Origin: Siphonodentalium dalli
Taxonomy: Eukaryota; Mollusca; Scaphopoda; Gadilida; Siphonodentaliidae
DNA length: 64,000 nucleotides
Direction: 5' to 3'
Assembly (NCBI GenBank): GCA_032622095.1
Contig: CP136061.1
Span: 130,028,754-130,092,753, forward strand
Both the position numbers and the translations under genes were made by a program. Every line of letters begins with the position of its first letter. The first letter of the stretch is position 1. The notes beneath the pieces were generated by a model. The model had not been told where the DNA came from. It saw only the letters and a program-made list of their open reading frames with translations, and ran no database searches. Below, piece by piece: positions 36,120 through 48,795 of this stretch.

Positions 36120-37346
36120 TAAGCAACAAAATAAACACTCAATCATTTTTTATTATAAAAAGAATGCAATAATTTAATTGTATATACAATTTAAATGTAC
36201 AATGCAGTGATGCCTGTGAACATTATTCTTAACTAATGCACATGAAGAGCAACAATTAACAACATTTACAAACATTTGTTTCTTATAAAAATAAATCATA
36301 AAATGTACATGTAAATGTTATGTTCTGAGCTAGGTTCAGTCTCACATATATGTGACACATGTTGCTATTGCCAACAAAAGTGACATGAACCATATAATAT
36401 TTTGTGGCAATGCACATACAGTCATTTGGTTAATATTTTTGAAAAGATGTCTTGGGTAACATAAATGTACAAAAATGAATGGTCCCCATAATTTAAGAGA
36501 AATTATAATCAATAAATGCCTTCCCATCTTTGTATTTGATGCAAAAGTTTGGTTCAGTAGAGGCAGTGATGTAAGTAGCGCCTTTAAAATCCTTTCACTT
36601 GAAAAAGGCCAATTGAATGATCGAAACATTGTGTCCTAAGGTGTATTTATCTTATTCCTCAGGTAAAAAAAAATCCTGAAACCTAAAAAGCAATCCACAG
36701 CCAAGCCAAAAAGCCTCAGACTCAGAGCAGCTTGCCAGAATTTTTATAATTTTAATACTCCGAGAATCAGTTGGTATTTGGTGGCATCTGATTGAACTTT
36801 CTGCTGTGTCTCACACATCTAAAAAATCCTACCTATCTTATCAGTCTTTTTACTACATGATCTACCATAAAAGGAAACAGAAAAGAAAATGCGGAAATTT
36901 TTCTAAATTTGACCGAAATCCTAAAAAATTTCATCTCGGAGTGGAGGGTTTAATAGCTATAAAAAACGAACGATCTAGCGCTTTTCATGTCAGCATCTGA
37001 AGTTCTGAACACAACATAAATATCTATGTTCTCATTGGCACAGTGGAAACGTCATTCAGCTTTCTAAGCATGCGGTAAATCTTTATTTTGTTGAGTTTTG
37101 TAGTGCCAGTCAATATGTACTAATTTACAGATTTTCCGCCAACAAATCAAGTCACTTATATCGCCAAATACATCTCTATACCAATATCATATAAAAAACT
37201 CTCGAACATATTTGTAACTGAACCTAGCTATTGAATCATGAGATGTGTTATTATATGGATTGATTGAAGCCACCTGTGAGGAAGCCTGTAAAATTAACAA
37301 AGGTTGTACATATCCTAAGGATCTGAAACATCATATCATATCAATC
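36120..37346. other. No gene seen
   Basis: AT-rich DNA; open frames at 36342-36629 (-) and 36806-37000 (+) have no recognisable domain or splice context. Confidence 0.45.
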
Positions 37347-37569
37347 TAACCCTTCCTTCACTAAATGGACTCTCCCATTCAATTATAATGGTAATTGAAG
37401 GTATACATTGGAATAGTATATTAATCATATGGGGGTGTTCAGGAAACATAAGGAGGAGATAAGGAGACAGACAGACACACAGATAATACAGGTGCAGAAG
37501 AGTTCAATAGTAAGTTCATCAAATGATCATGTCTGAAAATTTGCTAAGGAACAACTCATCAATTGAATA
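37347..37569. mobile_element. Family A MITE, copy A2 (right end truncated)
   Basis: 'ctaacccttccttcactaaatggactctccc' through 'ttgctaaggaacaactcatcaatt', then joined to a family C end. The terminal ~20 bp of A is lost. Confidence 0.7.
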
Positions 37570-37916
37570 TTAAAGGTACTCAATCTGGGGGGGGGGGGGG
37601 GGGGGTAAAAAAAATAGTTGATTTGAGTCAAGGCCACCCATCAAAGCTCAGAGTGATCAGATATTGATTTTTGAAGTTTGTTATTTCAACTATTTGTGGC
37701 TCAGAAACACGCCCCCAAAAGGATGGTCGTGGTCAAAAATGTGGATGAAGATGGATAAATAACATGTTTTGGGAAATTTGATACCATAGTTGACAGTGGT
37801 TAGCATTGTTTTGTTGCAATTAATCGATTCTGATAACTAAAGTGTATTTTGAAATGTTGTTGTTGTTGTTGTATCTTGATGATATGGGGACCTCTGATCG
37901 GATTGGGTACCTTTAA
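37570..37916. mobile_element. Family C element, short copy C2
   Basis: Ends TTAAAGGTACTCAATC and GATTGGGTACCTTTAA. The interior has a G-tract, 'caaagctcagagtgatcagatattgatttttga' and 'gacagtggttagcattgtttt' as in C1, but most of one arm is deleted. Confidence 0.8.
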
Positions 37917-37970
37917 GTGATGGAAGGGTTAACAAGGTGACATCTTGACATCATGAAATGCATGCAAGCC

Positions 37971-38114
37971 TTGAAATAGTGTGTCTGTCATTTGCAGAAT
38001 GAGGTCCCCAGAGGGTGAATTTGGTGATGCTAGTCCGCTATGCGGGGTAGCATCACTAACTTCACCCTCTGGGGACCTCATTCTGCAAATGACAGATACA
38101 CTATTTCAAGGTTT
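37971..38114. mobile_element. Family D palindrome, short form D2
   Basis: A near-perfect 144-bp palindrome: CCTTGAAATAGTGTGTCTGT ... with GCAGAATGAGGTCCCCAGAG, a centre 'ctagtccgctatgcggggtag', and the inverse arm ending in 'acactatttcaagg'. The internal segment of D1 is absent. Confidence 0.9.
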
Positions 38115-38814
38115 GAATGCATGCTTTAGCAAGACTTGATTCAAGAGTTCAGATCACATAAAGATCACCACACAAATCTGATCACAGTTATTGCATAATA
38201 CAGTTTTATTAAAGAAAAAAAAAGAAAAAATATAGGGATCATCAATTTGCTTCAGAGGTGCCAGCACCTACATACAAACAGATATTTTTAATTTTTTTTG
38301 TGAATGCAATTGGCAGGGCATCTTTTCTTCATTATTGACTGCATGTAACATGGGTCAAAGTAGATAGTAGCCATGTCATATATCTCTTATCTTTTAATTT
38401 CACACACTTTTCCAATACACCATGTGTATTATCAAAATTTGGCGATGACTGTAAAAACCAGAAATTCTAGAATAATGACACGGTGAAACACCTGCCCATA
38501 GATGTCCATTGGGTCCATAACATTTCCATTAATCCACATGAACTCAATACTAATCAATCATATTTATAGTTGATTTCTAAAGAAGAAATTCAGGCATTGC
38601 ACCAATTGGTTAGGATCCTGCGAATATTCGAGATTCGATTAAATGTCGATATTGCTGACCTGATTCGGTATCGACACCGAATGGGCCTTCAATTTGACTA
38701 TTATTGAATATCCAATTTATCCAAATAATTGTCACATTGTTGCAATTTTTACTCAGAATGATGATGAAACAGATGTCATGAATCTACGATATCTGTCATG
38801 ACACATATATTGTG
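38115..38814. other. No gene seen
   Basis: AT-rich intergenic DNA with A and T runs. Confidence 0.45.
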
Positions 38815-39065
38815 TTAACCCTTTCAATACTGAATGGACTCTCCCAGTCAGTTAAAAAGTGTACATCAAAATGATCTATTATTAATTTGGAGGGATGTTA
38901 AGGTGGTAAAAGAAGATGACAAATAATAAAAGTGCAGAAGGAGCGCTATTTATTGAGGAAAATGTTTAGATAATTAAGTCCAACGACCTATGGTCGTTTG
39001 TTGAACTTATTATCTGAACATTTCCTATGGGAGAACAACTCATCGATAATGCCTTATGTGCCTTA
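38815..39065. mobile_element. Family A MITE, copy A3
   Basis: TTAACCCTTTCAATACTGAA start; central hairpin 'aagtccaacgacctatggtcgtttgttgaactt'; 'ttatctgaacatttcctatgggagaacaactcatcgataatg' near the right end. The last ~20 bp are diverged. Confidence 0.8.
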
Positions 39066-39930
39066 TTTTCGCAAACTGCACAATTGTGGGTGGACGTGTA
39101 AATATAATTAGAGTCAAATGCATGATCATAGCACAAATCTGTCTCCAGATTATATGGTAATAATATCAACTGCAAACTGCATAATTATTTAGTTTTTTAG
39201 TACTAAAACTGATATAAATTATACAATGGGAGATACACATACATGCACATACTATGCTATCTACTTTCAAAATACTTTATGCACTGAAATCCCCCCCCCC
39301 CCCCCCCCCACCATCATAATTATACGAAAAACATTGTGAATGATCTTTGAGTTTGAGGAGCAAGCCGATTCGTTTCGAGATTTAATATTGGCCTCCTAAT
39401 TCGCTATCGGATTTTGAATTTGTGGAGAAGTGCCAATTTGCAATTTCGCAGGATCCTACAATGGGTGCTATTCATACCCCACTTGAAATAGATGAGGTGT
39501 ACAAGTTAAATACAAATATGAATGAGAACATTTTCCAGATATTCAAAGAAGGATAACTCTATGAAAAATGTAAACCATGTTATTGCACACTCTTTCGAAA
39601 GTTATGGCAAGCACTCATACAATAATTTCATTGAGATCAGAAAACCCATAGATGAGATATATGAAGTCGGTCATAAAGAAAAAGAATTATCAGATAGACA
39701 AACCTCTGGAATGAAAAATGTTGACGATGGGATTGATGGACGGACAGACAAAGTCAATTAAGTATAGCTCCCAATTTTCTTTGAAAAGTGGGTATAATTA
39801 TAACAAAAAAAGAGTATCATCGCCAAAAATATATAACAGATCAGATCTCAATCAGAATACTGTTTTGTTTTGAAGACAATACAAATTAGATTAAACATTT
39901 GGTGGGTAAGAATGAACACTGTGAGCTGAG
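39066..39930. other. No gene seen; C-tract
   Basis: A C homopolymer lies at about 39292-39309. A 79-codon ATG frame at 39522-39761 (Lys-rich) has no recognisable domain; neighbouring 'gacggacagac' phrases suggest a SINE-like repeat. Confidence 0.45.
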
Positions 39931-39933
39931 ATC

Positions 39934-40356
39934 AATCCTTGACATAGTGTGTCTGTCATTTGCATTTTAGTGATGCTATCCCCCATGATGGTCTAGCATA
40001 ACCAAATTCATCCTCTGGGAACCTCATTCTGCTGAGGCCTCAACTGCTATTATATGGGAGACCTAAGATCAGATTGAAGATCTCCAGTTGAAGTTTATGA
40101 TATCCACCCATCAGTCGCCTCGATTGTGCATCTTATCATCTGCAAATTAGGGGATATAGAAACTGAACAGAAGGGAAAGAGTAATTAAAAACAATATTAA
40201 TTTGAGACTATAGATACTTCCAGAAGATGAGGGCTAGGCAGAATGATGTCCCCAGAGGGTAAATTTAGTGATGCTAGCCTGCTGCGCGGGGTAGCTTCAC
40301 TAAATTCACCCTCTGGGGACCTCATTCTGCAAATGACAGACACACTATTTCAAGGA
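39934..40356. mobile_element. Family D palindromic element, long form D3
   Basis: 'ccttgacatagtgtgtctgtcatttgca' to 'tgacagacacactatttcaagg', with the internal 'ctcgattgtgcat...ggatatagaaactgaacag' segment. The left hairpin has an internal deletion. Confidence 0.8.
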
Positions 40357-40615
40357 TTGGCTGAGATCTATCTTCCAAGGATCGTCCTCACTTTATCTCT
40401 ATCAGCCTGCAAGGAAAAAGGAAGAAAACTCATTATAACATGTTTTAAATTTACATGGCTCACTTGAGCCTCAAAATTGTTTCTACACAATTCAGAAAGA
40501 GAGATAAGATGATTACAGAATAACCGCTATAAATGAATTAAACAGTAGGAAAAAAACCTGCATAACAATTTTCCAACTGATTCCAATTTTTCACACAGAA
40601 GCATGGTTGGCTAAT

Positions 40616-41143
40616 TTAAAGATGGATTATCTCATTAAATAACAAATTTTAAATAGTTTTGTGGGTATAAAATAATAAATATGAACTGAAGACCCCTGTC
40701 CGGAAAAGCTTCTATCAATTAATATTGATTTTATTTCGAATATTTTATCGGGACCGTTTGTTTGTCTATTTTTAGAACAGACCATTCGGGTGATACCATA
40801 TAGCGATATAGAGCATTAGGCCATTCCTATGGCTTCGTACCGAACGTCAAATGTCCCAGATTGATTGGTTGTATTGTTTTATTCCATAGTTATAAGCGAC
40901 AATGAGTATAATTAACGTGTATTTGTGACAAAATTACCCAATACAATTTCTGGTCTCTGTAAACAGTAACCACTATTGTTCGTTAGATAAACAACCACAC
41001 CTTTTTAGGACAGAAAATATTCGAAATAAAATTAATATTAACCTCTAGAAGCATTTCCGGACAGGAGTCTTCGATTCAGATATAATATTTTATACCCTGG
41101 TAACTATATAATACATGTTTACAAAGAGATAATCCATCTTTAA
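40616..41143. mobile_element. Family K inverted-repeat element with TTAA ends
   Basis: Left TTAAAGATGGATTATCTC, right GAGATAATCCATCTTTAA. Inner arms also pair ('gtccggaaaagcttctatc...aatattgattttatttcgaatattt' with the inverse at 41010-41070). 528 bp; TTAA at 40616-40619 and 41140-41143. No ORF. Confidence 0.8.
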
Positions 41144-41144
41144 A

Positions 41145-42950
41145 TTGAACGATATAAATCATTGATTTAAATCAATATTTTTTTTCAAAAAATGAATTAA
41201 TTAAATCAAATATTTTGAAATGATGATAAAAAGTCAAAAAAACTACAAGAAATAACCAGGTGTTGTATAAACGATATAACATGAGTATTTTAAAATAAAT
41301 ACAAAACTGGGTAACTAGATAAATTGTACAGTAATGTTCAACTCCAAAAAAGAATATAGCCACACTGAATGGCATGGTATTTACTGTTCATGCAAAAGTC
41401 AGTTCCAATTTAAATTTTTTTTTTTACTGTTATCTGTAACTATAATAAAAATATTGCAACACTTCTCAAGACTATTGAATTTCTTTATTTTTGTGATTGC
41501 CACAAAATGCTAACCCAGTAACTCTACCATATATTCTGCAGTCTATACTTCTCCAGACAATAGCTCTCTAGATTCAGTTGTGTGAATAGTGTTCTGGAGT
41601 CATTGAAGAACAAAAATGATAGGTATTTGGTTTTTAAAGCAAGTTAATATCATGTACAAGTTGGATATAGATCTACATAGCCAGATGCCAACCTGGACCT
41701 AAATATATGCATAAAGCACATACTTCGTACAGATGGTTCGATAGTAGCTATATCTGTACTGCCATGATAGTTGGAGTGTTTTTTTGGCATATGAGTTAAA
41801 GATTGATATGGATATAATCATAGGATTATGAATTAAATCAATGAATATGATAAAGCAATGTCTTATGGAACTTTCATTTATCAGCAAGGGAGATAACTCA
41901 GTATTTGGAGCCCGACCGAGAGACCCAGGGGAGATATGAGAAACCGTTGGGCCCAGACCAATGGGGGGACCAGGGATACACCAGGAAAACATGACTGAGT
42001 TGAGCACTGGAAATCATGTCCATGGAAAGAAAAAACATACACATAAGGGAGGGGACCAAGATGGAAAGATTGCCTGCCTCTGGTACACCAAGCCAAGTAA
42101 CTGGAAATTGAAGTGTACGGTCAACCAAGGAGAGGAACTAATACCGCTATAAATGGAACACTGTCTGATCATACGGCCAATCTGTGATGCAATGAACCGG
42201 CCTGCATGGTTGCAAAATAAATGTGGAACTTAGTTTAATATCGTTCGTCAGGTGGAGGTATAGGGAACCCATACCGTAGGTTAGCAGAAAGTTACAAAAA
42301 CTGATAACCCGCCACCTGGTATGCTCAAGCACCGATGGGCATGCGGCAATAATTGTGAAATGTCGCAAAGGTGAGAATCGGAGATCGCTATATTGGATTA
42401 GAATTAGAATCACGCCTGCCAAGTGATGTTAAACACTCGGCCCGAGTGATAACATAGAATAGGAAAATATTCTTGGTTCAAAGTCGGTGCTGTGACAAAT
42501 ACGATAACAAAATGGACTACATACATGATGCCTAGACACCAATGAAATGCTGATACGCTATATGATGAAATCCTATGGTGTTAGGTGGTCACTGAAAGAT
42601 ACATCCCAAATCTAGAAGTAAAATTGAAAATGAGCGTAGTTCAGACGATAGTGTCTATGGAGCTGAACGGTCGATATTCATGATATGTTCGGCTAAGTGA
42701 GTAGAGCGCCAAAGTCCCCTGTGAGATATAGCACCCGCATACTAACTTATCAGGTTCACACACACGATCAAGTCCATAATACGTCTAGGTTTGTCTCATA
42801 CAAGCGGCCTAATTGTTGAATAACAATCTAACAGATGTACAAAACACTCAGTCGAATGAATGCCACTTGTCGGTGACTAGGCACAATGAGGTAGCCAAGG
42901 CAAGAAAGGGTTCGGAAAAACCGCTATGTGCCGTGACAGCATGAACCTGG
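41145..42950. other. No supported gene; composition rises in GC toward 43 kb
   Basis: 41.15-41.9 kb is AT-rich. From about 41.88 kb ('aagggagataactcagta') the sequence is more GC-balanced and may be an old transposon, but no protein motif was recognised on either strand. Small open frames overlap each other. Confidence 0.4.
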
Positions 42951-42979
42951 ATGGACTGAGACACAACCAGCAGTAGATG

Positions 42980-43400
42980 CTGCCGAACCTCCATCGCTGC
43001 GAAGGTTGTGGAAGCCGCGACTACAAATAGAGGAGGCATGACCACCAACAGATTCCGAGCCTGCAGCGCAGGCTGTACCGAGTTCACAGAGGAAAATTCA
43101 TTGTTGCCCATCTCTGAGAAGGTTGTGGAAGCCGCGACTACAAATAGAGGAGGCATGACCACCAACAGATTCCGAGCCTGCAGCGCAGGCTGTACCGAGT
43201 GGACAGAGCAAAATTCATTGTTTCCTGTCTCTGCGAATGTTGTGGAAGCCGCGACTACAAATAGAGGAGGCATGACCACCAACAGACTCCGAGTCTGCAG
43301 CGCAGACTGTACCGAGTTGGCAGAGGAAAATCCATTGTTAACCGTCTCTGCGAAGGTTGTGGAAGTCGCGACTACAAATAGAGGAGGCATGACCACTAAC
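42980..43400. repeat. 117-bp tandem repeat, GC-rich
   Basis: 'gaagccgcgactacaaatag' starts at 43011, 43128, 43245 and 43362 (variant gaagtcgcg), exactly 117 bp apart. Each unit holds 'gaggaggcatgaccaccaac' and a small hairpin GCCTGCAGCGCAGGC. Since 117 is 39 codons, frames stay open on both strands: plus 43008-43409 gives EAATTNRGGMTTNRFRACSA repeats, and minus 42848-43396 gives LLVVMPPLFVVAASTTF repeats. Neither matches a family I know. Confidence 0.85.
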
Positions 43401-44119
43401 AGACCCTGAGCCTGCCGCGCAGGCTGTATTGAGTTGGCAGAGGAAAAATCGTCACACGTTGGTTTTTGTCCTTCGGTTGTGGAAGACAGGCGTACTTCTC
43501 TGCGGATGGCTCAGGAGGCCGCGACCAATAAGGAGGAGGCATGTCCCGCAACCGACTCCAGAGCCTCGGAAAGGAAACTAAGTCTAAGTTCAGGCCTAGG
43601 AGCCCAAAAAAGGCCAGAAACTGTACGAAGCAAGGCCACACTGGTGGAGGAAAGAACATAGGTGAATAATAGGGATACATACCCACCCAAAACCGGGAGG
43701 GACGGATGCCTGGAAAGACGTTGACAAATGGAGGACAGGTCAGAACCCGTGCGGTCAAATCCCCTGGAGTGGAAGCAGTGGCAGTTGATACATTGAACTG
43801 CGTAGGCAAGCAATGTGCCGAGGGCGCCGGGGCTTGCGAGCTAAACGGACCACTGATGTGGTAGCTATAGCAAGTGGCCAGCTGGTGCAGCGACGGAACG
43901 AACCCGGCGGAACCGGAGGCAGGACCAAGGGTAGCTGCGCTTGGACCAGCATCGCTGCCCTTCTCTGTGGGGGCTATGGACGCCGCGACCCTGAGGGAGG
44001 AGGCATGTCCACCAACCAACTCCAGCGGAGTCTCCAAGTTAATGGAGGATGCAAGAGAAGGTGCCACGTCAGCAGAGGTGCCACGATCATTGAACTTGAT
44101 AATCGATAGTCAATACTAG
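43396..44119 (-). other. GC-rich open region, possible transposon remnant
   Basis: The minus strand is open for 223 codons (43396-44067). It is rich in Pro, Ser and Ala, with a diverged version of the 117-bp unit at each end (GGHASSLRVAAS and, in another frame, AGHASSLLVAAS). Other frames on both strands are also open, as expected of GC-rich repeat-derived DNA. The open frame starts with GTG, not ATG. It could be a fragment of a gag-like or other transposon protein; no domain was recognised. Confidence 0.3.
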
Positions 44120-45832
44120 ATTAGAATCGATGAAGCGTATCTAATAGCAAGGACAGAGGAAGTAGTGCATAATATTCACACATGCATAATTTGTATCAGA
44201 AACCACCGCTCGAGACAGTCCTTCCCATGACAAAAATTACAGTTTTGTTGATTAGAAGGGTGTAATTGCACCAGTAATATAATTGTAAGTTGGGGTTATC
44301 TCAAATCAAAGGTCATTGTGTGATATACCCAAGTCCACTGACACTTTCACATGCCCATAAATTAACGGAGATGGGAAATGTGCTAAATATATCTGCACAT
44401 ATTTTAATATTGATTGTGACCAGGTGGACAAGTGCAAATGGTGAACACCCGTGAATAGAAAATTGCGAGTGCATACGGGTGCGAGAGCAATCGTTACTGT
44501 CTCGTGGGAAGGAAAGCCGGTAATTAGTAATGAGCACAATGCGTTACAAATATCTTTGCACGATCAACGATCGTTAACCTGTCCGTTGGATATTAAACTG
44601 TAAAACAGGGTATCCAAATATGTCTGGTACTTTTCGACATCCGAAATAAAAAACTCAGAGTAATCGCTGCCGAAAGTGGTAATTGAATATCGGCTGTATC
44701 AACGTTTCATCGATTATATGATCAATCGTGGCACCCCTACCAGTCGCAGGGAAAAAAACATTACGAAGTTTTCATCGTAAAAGCATTGAGACGTATGTTC
44801 AATGTAGAGAGAAGAGGCAAGCCACACTGTGGCTATTTTATCTAGCATCCGTGAGGAAAATTATTATAAAATATTGTAATGTAAAATATTGTAAATTATT
44901 ACTTCCAATACATTTGGATAGGATTTTGTCAGGGACCAAACTCCAAACTGGAGCTTAGTGTAGATGCCAACACAATATTGCATCCGGTGCAGTGTTAAAA
45001 AAATCCCGACGAGAACTCGAATCTCAGCGAACGACTCGAAAGAGCATCGGTTGTTATCTCTTGTTTTATGCAAACAAAAACGATATTTGTTCGAAGTGAT
45101 TCTCGTAAATAAAACAAAATTGAAATATTGGTTAATGAAATTATCCAATCCACGGACTACTGTCATTAATAAGACAGTGTTGTAGAATAAAAGATTGTTG
45201 AACAATTGTAAAACTAAATTGCGAAAATTGGAAAACACGTGCGTAGTGCACGAAATTAGGCAACTGCGTGTTGTCGTTCGCAATAGCATAAAGAGAAACG
45301 TTCATGAGAAATGAACAGATGAAAAATGCGACTTATCTTGCGACTAGAAGAATATTAAAATGAATGAGGCTTACCGTTCAATCGCTTTTATAGCGAAAGG
45401 ACTCGCACGATTGGTCCAAAGATATAATCGCCATTAATTGGCATTTGACAAGTGCGCGTACTCGAGGTATTGCGTACCGATTTTTAAAACGACTTCTTCT
45501 AGAATCTTGCAAGCAAGAATATATAACCATTAGTTTCAGTGTCCAAGATATATTTGACGGAGATACTATTTCAAGGCTTAATCAAGTGTTGTAGACAATT
45601 TCATTACGATGAGTTTAGGAACTTAGGCCCCACATCAATTCTTACATATCGGATTGCAATATGAGAGAAACCAAAAAATTCATATCATTTAGTACCGGTA
45701 GATATTTACTCGGCTATGAAAAACATAAGTTAGAAAAAATATGTTATTTCCCCTATTTCCTGGCCTAAGATTAAAATAAAAACAGGCAATATTGGGGGTT
45801 GTATAGGGAAAAAGATACCTTTTAGGCAGGAC
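44120..45832. other. No supported gene
   Basis: AT-rich sequence. The longest frame (44864-45289, minus, 141 codons) is biased to F, L, I, N and lacks motifs; treated as chance. Confidence 0.4.
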
Positions 45833-46228
45833 TTAACCCTTTACACAACAAAACGGCCAAAAACGCCCAAATAAAGCTTCAACAGCCTAAAATATCTTCG
45901 GTCTGTCTCAATAACACCATACAAATATGGATATCATTGGAACCGGTTCATTGACCACATTGTGATGGTTACAGTTATGCCCTGTGACAATGCATTCTCT
46001 TATATATGCGAGTCGACCATAGGTCGCCTCGCATATATAAGAGAATGCATTGGCCTAAAACAATTTTAACAATTTTTATAATATTTTTCTACATTCTTTG
46101 ACAATTTTATCATTTTTAATATGTGTTAAGCCAATGCATTCTCTTATATATGCGAGGCGACCTATGCTCGACTTGCATATATAAGAGAATGCATTAGCAC
46201 AGGCCCGTTCTGTTGGGTAAAGGGTTAA
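45833..46228. mobile_element. Family G double-hairpin TTAA MITE, copy G1
   Basis: It starts TTAACCCTTTACACAAC and ends GTTGGGTAAAGGGTTAA. Inside are two separate hairpins, each with the arm 'atgcattctcttatatatgcgag' and a loop around 'tcgaccataggtcgcc'. The four arms are nearly identical, so several alternative foldings exist. TTAA at both edges. Confidence 0.85.
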
Positions 46229-46324
46229 GGCCCTTAAAGACAGACAACGCTACAAGTGGTGAGTCAACTGCAATTTTTGAGTCGTCAGCTTTGTCAAAAT
46301 CATCATTTTTGAAGATCGTAGCGT

Positions 46325-46555
46325 GTGACATGTGAAAGTTCCACTGATTTTTTTTTTAATTCAGTACCAGACTCAACACAATCTATTATTTTGATAACGT
46401 ACCTAGCAACGGAGAATTGTTATCTAAAAGCTGGCCTCCCAGACATACTTCCACATTCTGATGTGTTTGAACGCTGCGACATCTTGGAGCCCGTCCTCCC
46501 AGCACTGCTTGGCTTTGATAACCGACCTGAAATATATCAAGTGTTTGAGTTTTAA
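46325..46555 (+). other. Coding-like open stretch, unidentified
   Basis: The frame reads ATENCYLKAGLPDILPHSD then VFERCDILEPVLPALLGFDN, with less biased composition than neighbouring chance frames, ending at a TAA after YQVFEF. A CAG before 'acatacttccac' (about 46440) could be an acceptor. It may be an isolated exon, a decayed gene or a transposon piece. No family recognised. Confidence 0.2.
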
Positions 46556-46988
46556 AAAAACCCCAAAATTGGTTTTAACTTTTAAATCAAATTGAAGTTA
46601 CACAGATTGTTCAAACTTCAAATATATGCAAGGCATATTTTGACGTTTATTGTTAATTTGACCATGAAGAAAATTATTTACGACGGCGCAAATCATTGAT
46701 AATTCACATGTAGATTTTAATATAATTTGCTTGAACCAAGAACAGTCTTGCGGAAATGAAATAAAGCAAATACGACTAATGTCCGAACAAAAACTTTAAA
46801 TAATGTTTCACATGTTCAATTTTTGAGGCAAGATGTCGCTCATGCGCACAACTCATGCAATTTTCATCTTTTGTGGGTTAAGAACATGTGCCTTAGCTTT
46901 ATCAAGCCAGTGATAAATATCTGATAAAAACTTGAATCCAGCATATATACAGGACTTTTATATAAATAAATTAACATGACAGTGTCAA

Positions 46989-48580
46989 TGACACTGTAAC
47001 TCAACTTGGAGAGGGGAAAATGTCATACATTGCAGTGATAAGTAATGTGGAAAGTTTAAATTTTTAAGTAATACCAGAGTCAACCTGAAGAGCCATATGA
47101 ACTTTGGGATCAATTGGATGAAAATGTTGACAATAGGGCATGCCAAAGTAGTTGGTGATGCAAAGAGTCCAAGAAGGCTGCTGGCATCCATATTTTTGAT
47201 TGAATATCATTCAAATTTGACAGCTTCCATCTAGATGTGATCATGAAAGTAGTTTATGGCTTCCATATAGTGGTCACTCTGAAGACCCATATCATTTAGT
47301 GACAATCAGATGAGGGATGTGGCCTGTAGGGTATGTCAAAGGATTTGGTCATGTAATGAATAAAATCCAAGAAGGCCGCTGGTGGCCATGTTTTTCAACT
47401 GTATTTGAATGTCTCCCATATAGAGGTCACCCAGAAGATTCTATGAAGTTTAGTTACCTTTGGATGAGGGATGTGGTCTGAACGGTGTGCCAAATAATTT
47501 AGTAATGCAAAGAGTATAATCCATGATGGCTGCCAGAGGCCATTAGGTTTGTAATGATTCATCGTGAATTAAACGATACACGTATTGTGACATGTGTATC
47601 GCGATACAGGAAATCAAGTAATTTCTGAAGATGGGCATGCGTAAAAGAGCAAAACCTGCAATTTTCTCTCAATTTTAGATGTATATTATCTGTATTTGAC
47701 TCATGTAGGTAACTGATAAACTGCATTTTACTTTAAAATTAACTTTATCTCCAGTTATAAACATGTTAGTTCTGATAATTCAGGTGGTATTCATTTTGAA
47801 ACACTAATTTATTGTATCATGATTTATATCGTATCATGAACAAGTGTATCATATCAACAGTAACAGCAATGTTTTTCATCGAAAATAGTTCAAATTCAAT
47901 AGCTGCCATCTAGAGGTGATCCTAAACATGACTGTAAATTTCCAAAACAATTCTCCAATAAATGCGGGGTACAGGGTGTGCCCATGGATTCAAATTTTAA
48001 ATCCAAGACGTCTGCAGCTGCAATGTTTTTTTTATTGAATTTCGGAAGAATGGAAGGTTCCCATCTATAGGTCACCCTGAAGATCCATATGAAGTTTGGT
48101 GATGATCGGATGAGAGATGAGACCTGCAGGTTTGCCGAAGGATTTAGTCATGTGAAGAGTAAAATCCAAGATAGCCAGCGGACATGTTTTTCAACAAAAT
48201 TCCGAGAAATTTGATGGATCTAACCTACTAGTTACCCCAAAGATCCATATGAAGTCTGGTGACGACCGGATAATGGATGTCATCTGTAGGGTGTGCTGAA
48301 TGATTTAGCAATGCAAAGATTAAAATCCAAAATGGCTGCTGGCAACCATGTTTTTCATCGAAAATCGTTCAAATTTGATAGCTCCCATCTAGAGGTGATC
48401 CTAAACATGCCTGATATTAGGCTGAATATTTTCAAAACAATTCTCCAATAAATGCGGGCTGCAGGGTGTGCCGATAGATTCAAATTTGATATCCAAGATG
48501 GCTGTTGGGGTGCTGTTTTTTTAATGAATTTCGGTAAAAATAGGAGGCTCCCATCTAGAGATCACCCAAAGTTCCATATG
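46989..48580. repeat. Diverged array of the 'ATCCAAGATGGC' family
   Basis: Begins with the family head 'tgtcaatgacactgtaactcaacttgg'. About nine degenerate units follow with 'aaatccaagatggctgctgg', 'gctcccatctagaggt' and 'gatccatatgaagtttggtgatgatcggatgag'. This is a different subfamily from the 33-36 kb array. It ends against MITE A4; no tail terminus was seen. Confidence 0.75.
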
Positions 48581-48581
48581 A

Positions 48582-48795
48582 AGTTTAAAGTATACATTGG
48601 AATGGTGTATTATTCATTTGAAGGGGTGTTCAGGTAATAAAAGTAGATGACAGACAGAAAAAAAGATAATAAAAGAGCAGAATGATTCATATTGGTGGGA
48701 AATGTGCAGATAATATGGTCGTTTGTTGAACTTATTATCTGAACATTTCCTAAGGGAACTACTCGTTAATGAGCATTTAGTATAGAAATGGTTAA
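48582..48795. mobile_element. Family A MITE, copy A4 (left end missing)
   Basis: 'aaagtatacattggaatggtgtattattcatttgaagg' through 'cctaagggaactactcgtta' and the right end 'gcatttagtatagaaatggttaa'. Confidence 0.8.

Noticed and set aside
42848-43409. 182-codon (-) and 133-codon (+) repeat ORFs taken as genes
   Set aside because: 117-bp units are a multiple of three and GC-rich, so both strands stay open; starts are not ATG where checked; no known family.
44864-45289. 141-codon minus-strand ORF
   Set aside because: Hydrophobic, Asn/Phe/Leu-biased as expected of AT-rich chance frames; no motif, splice or context support.
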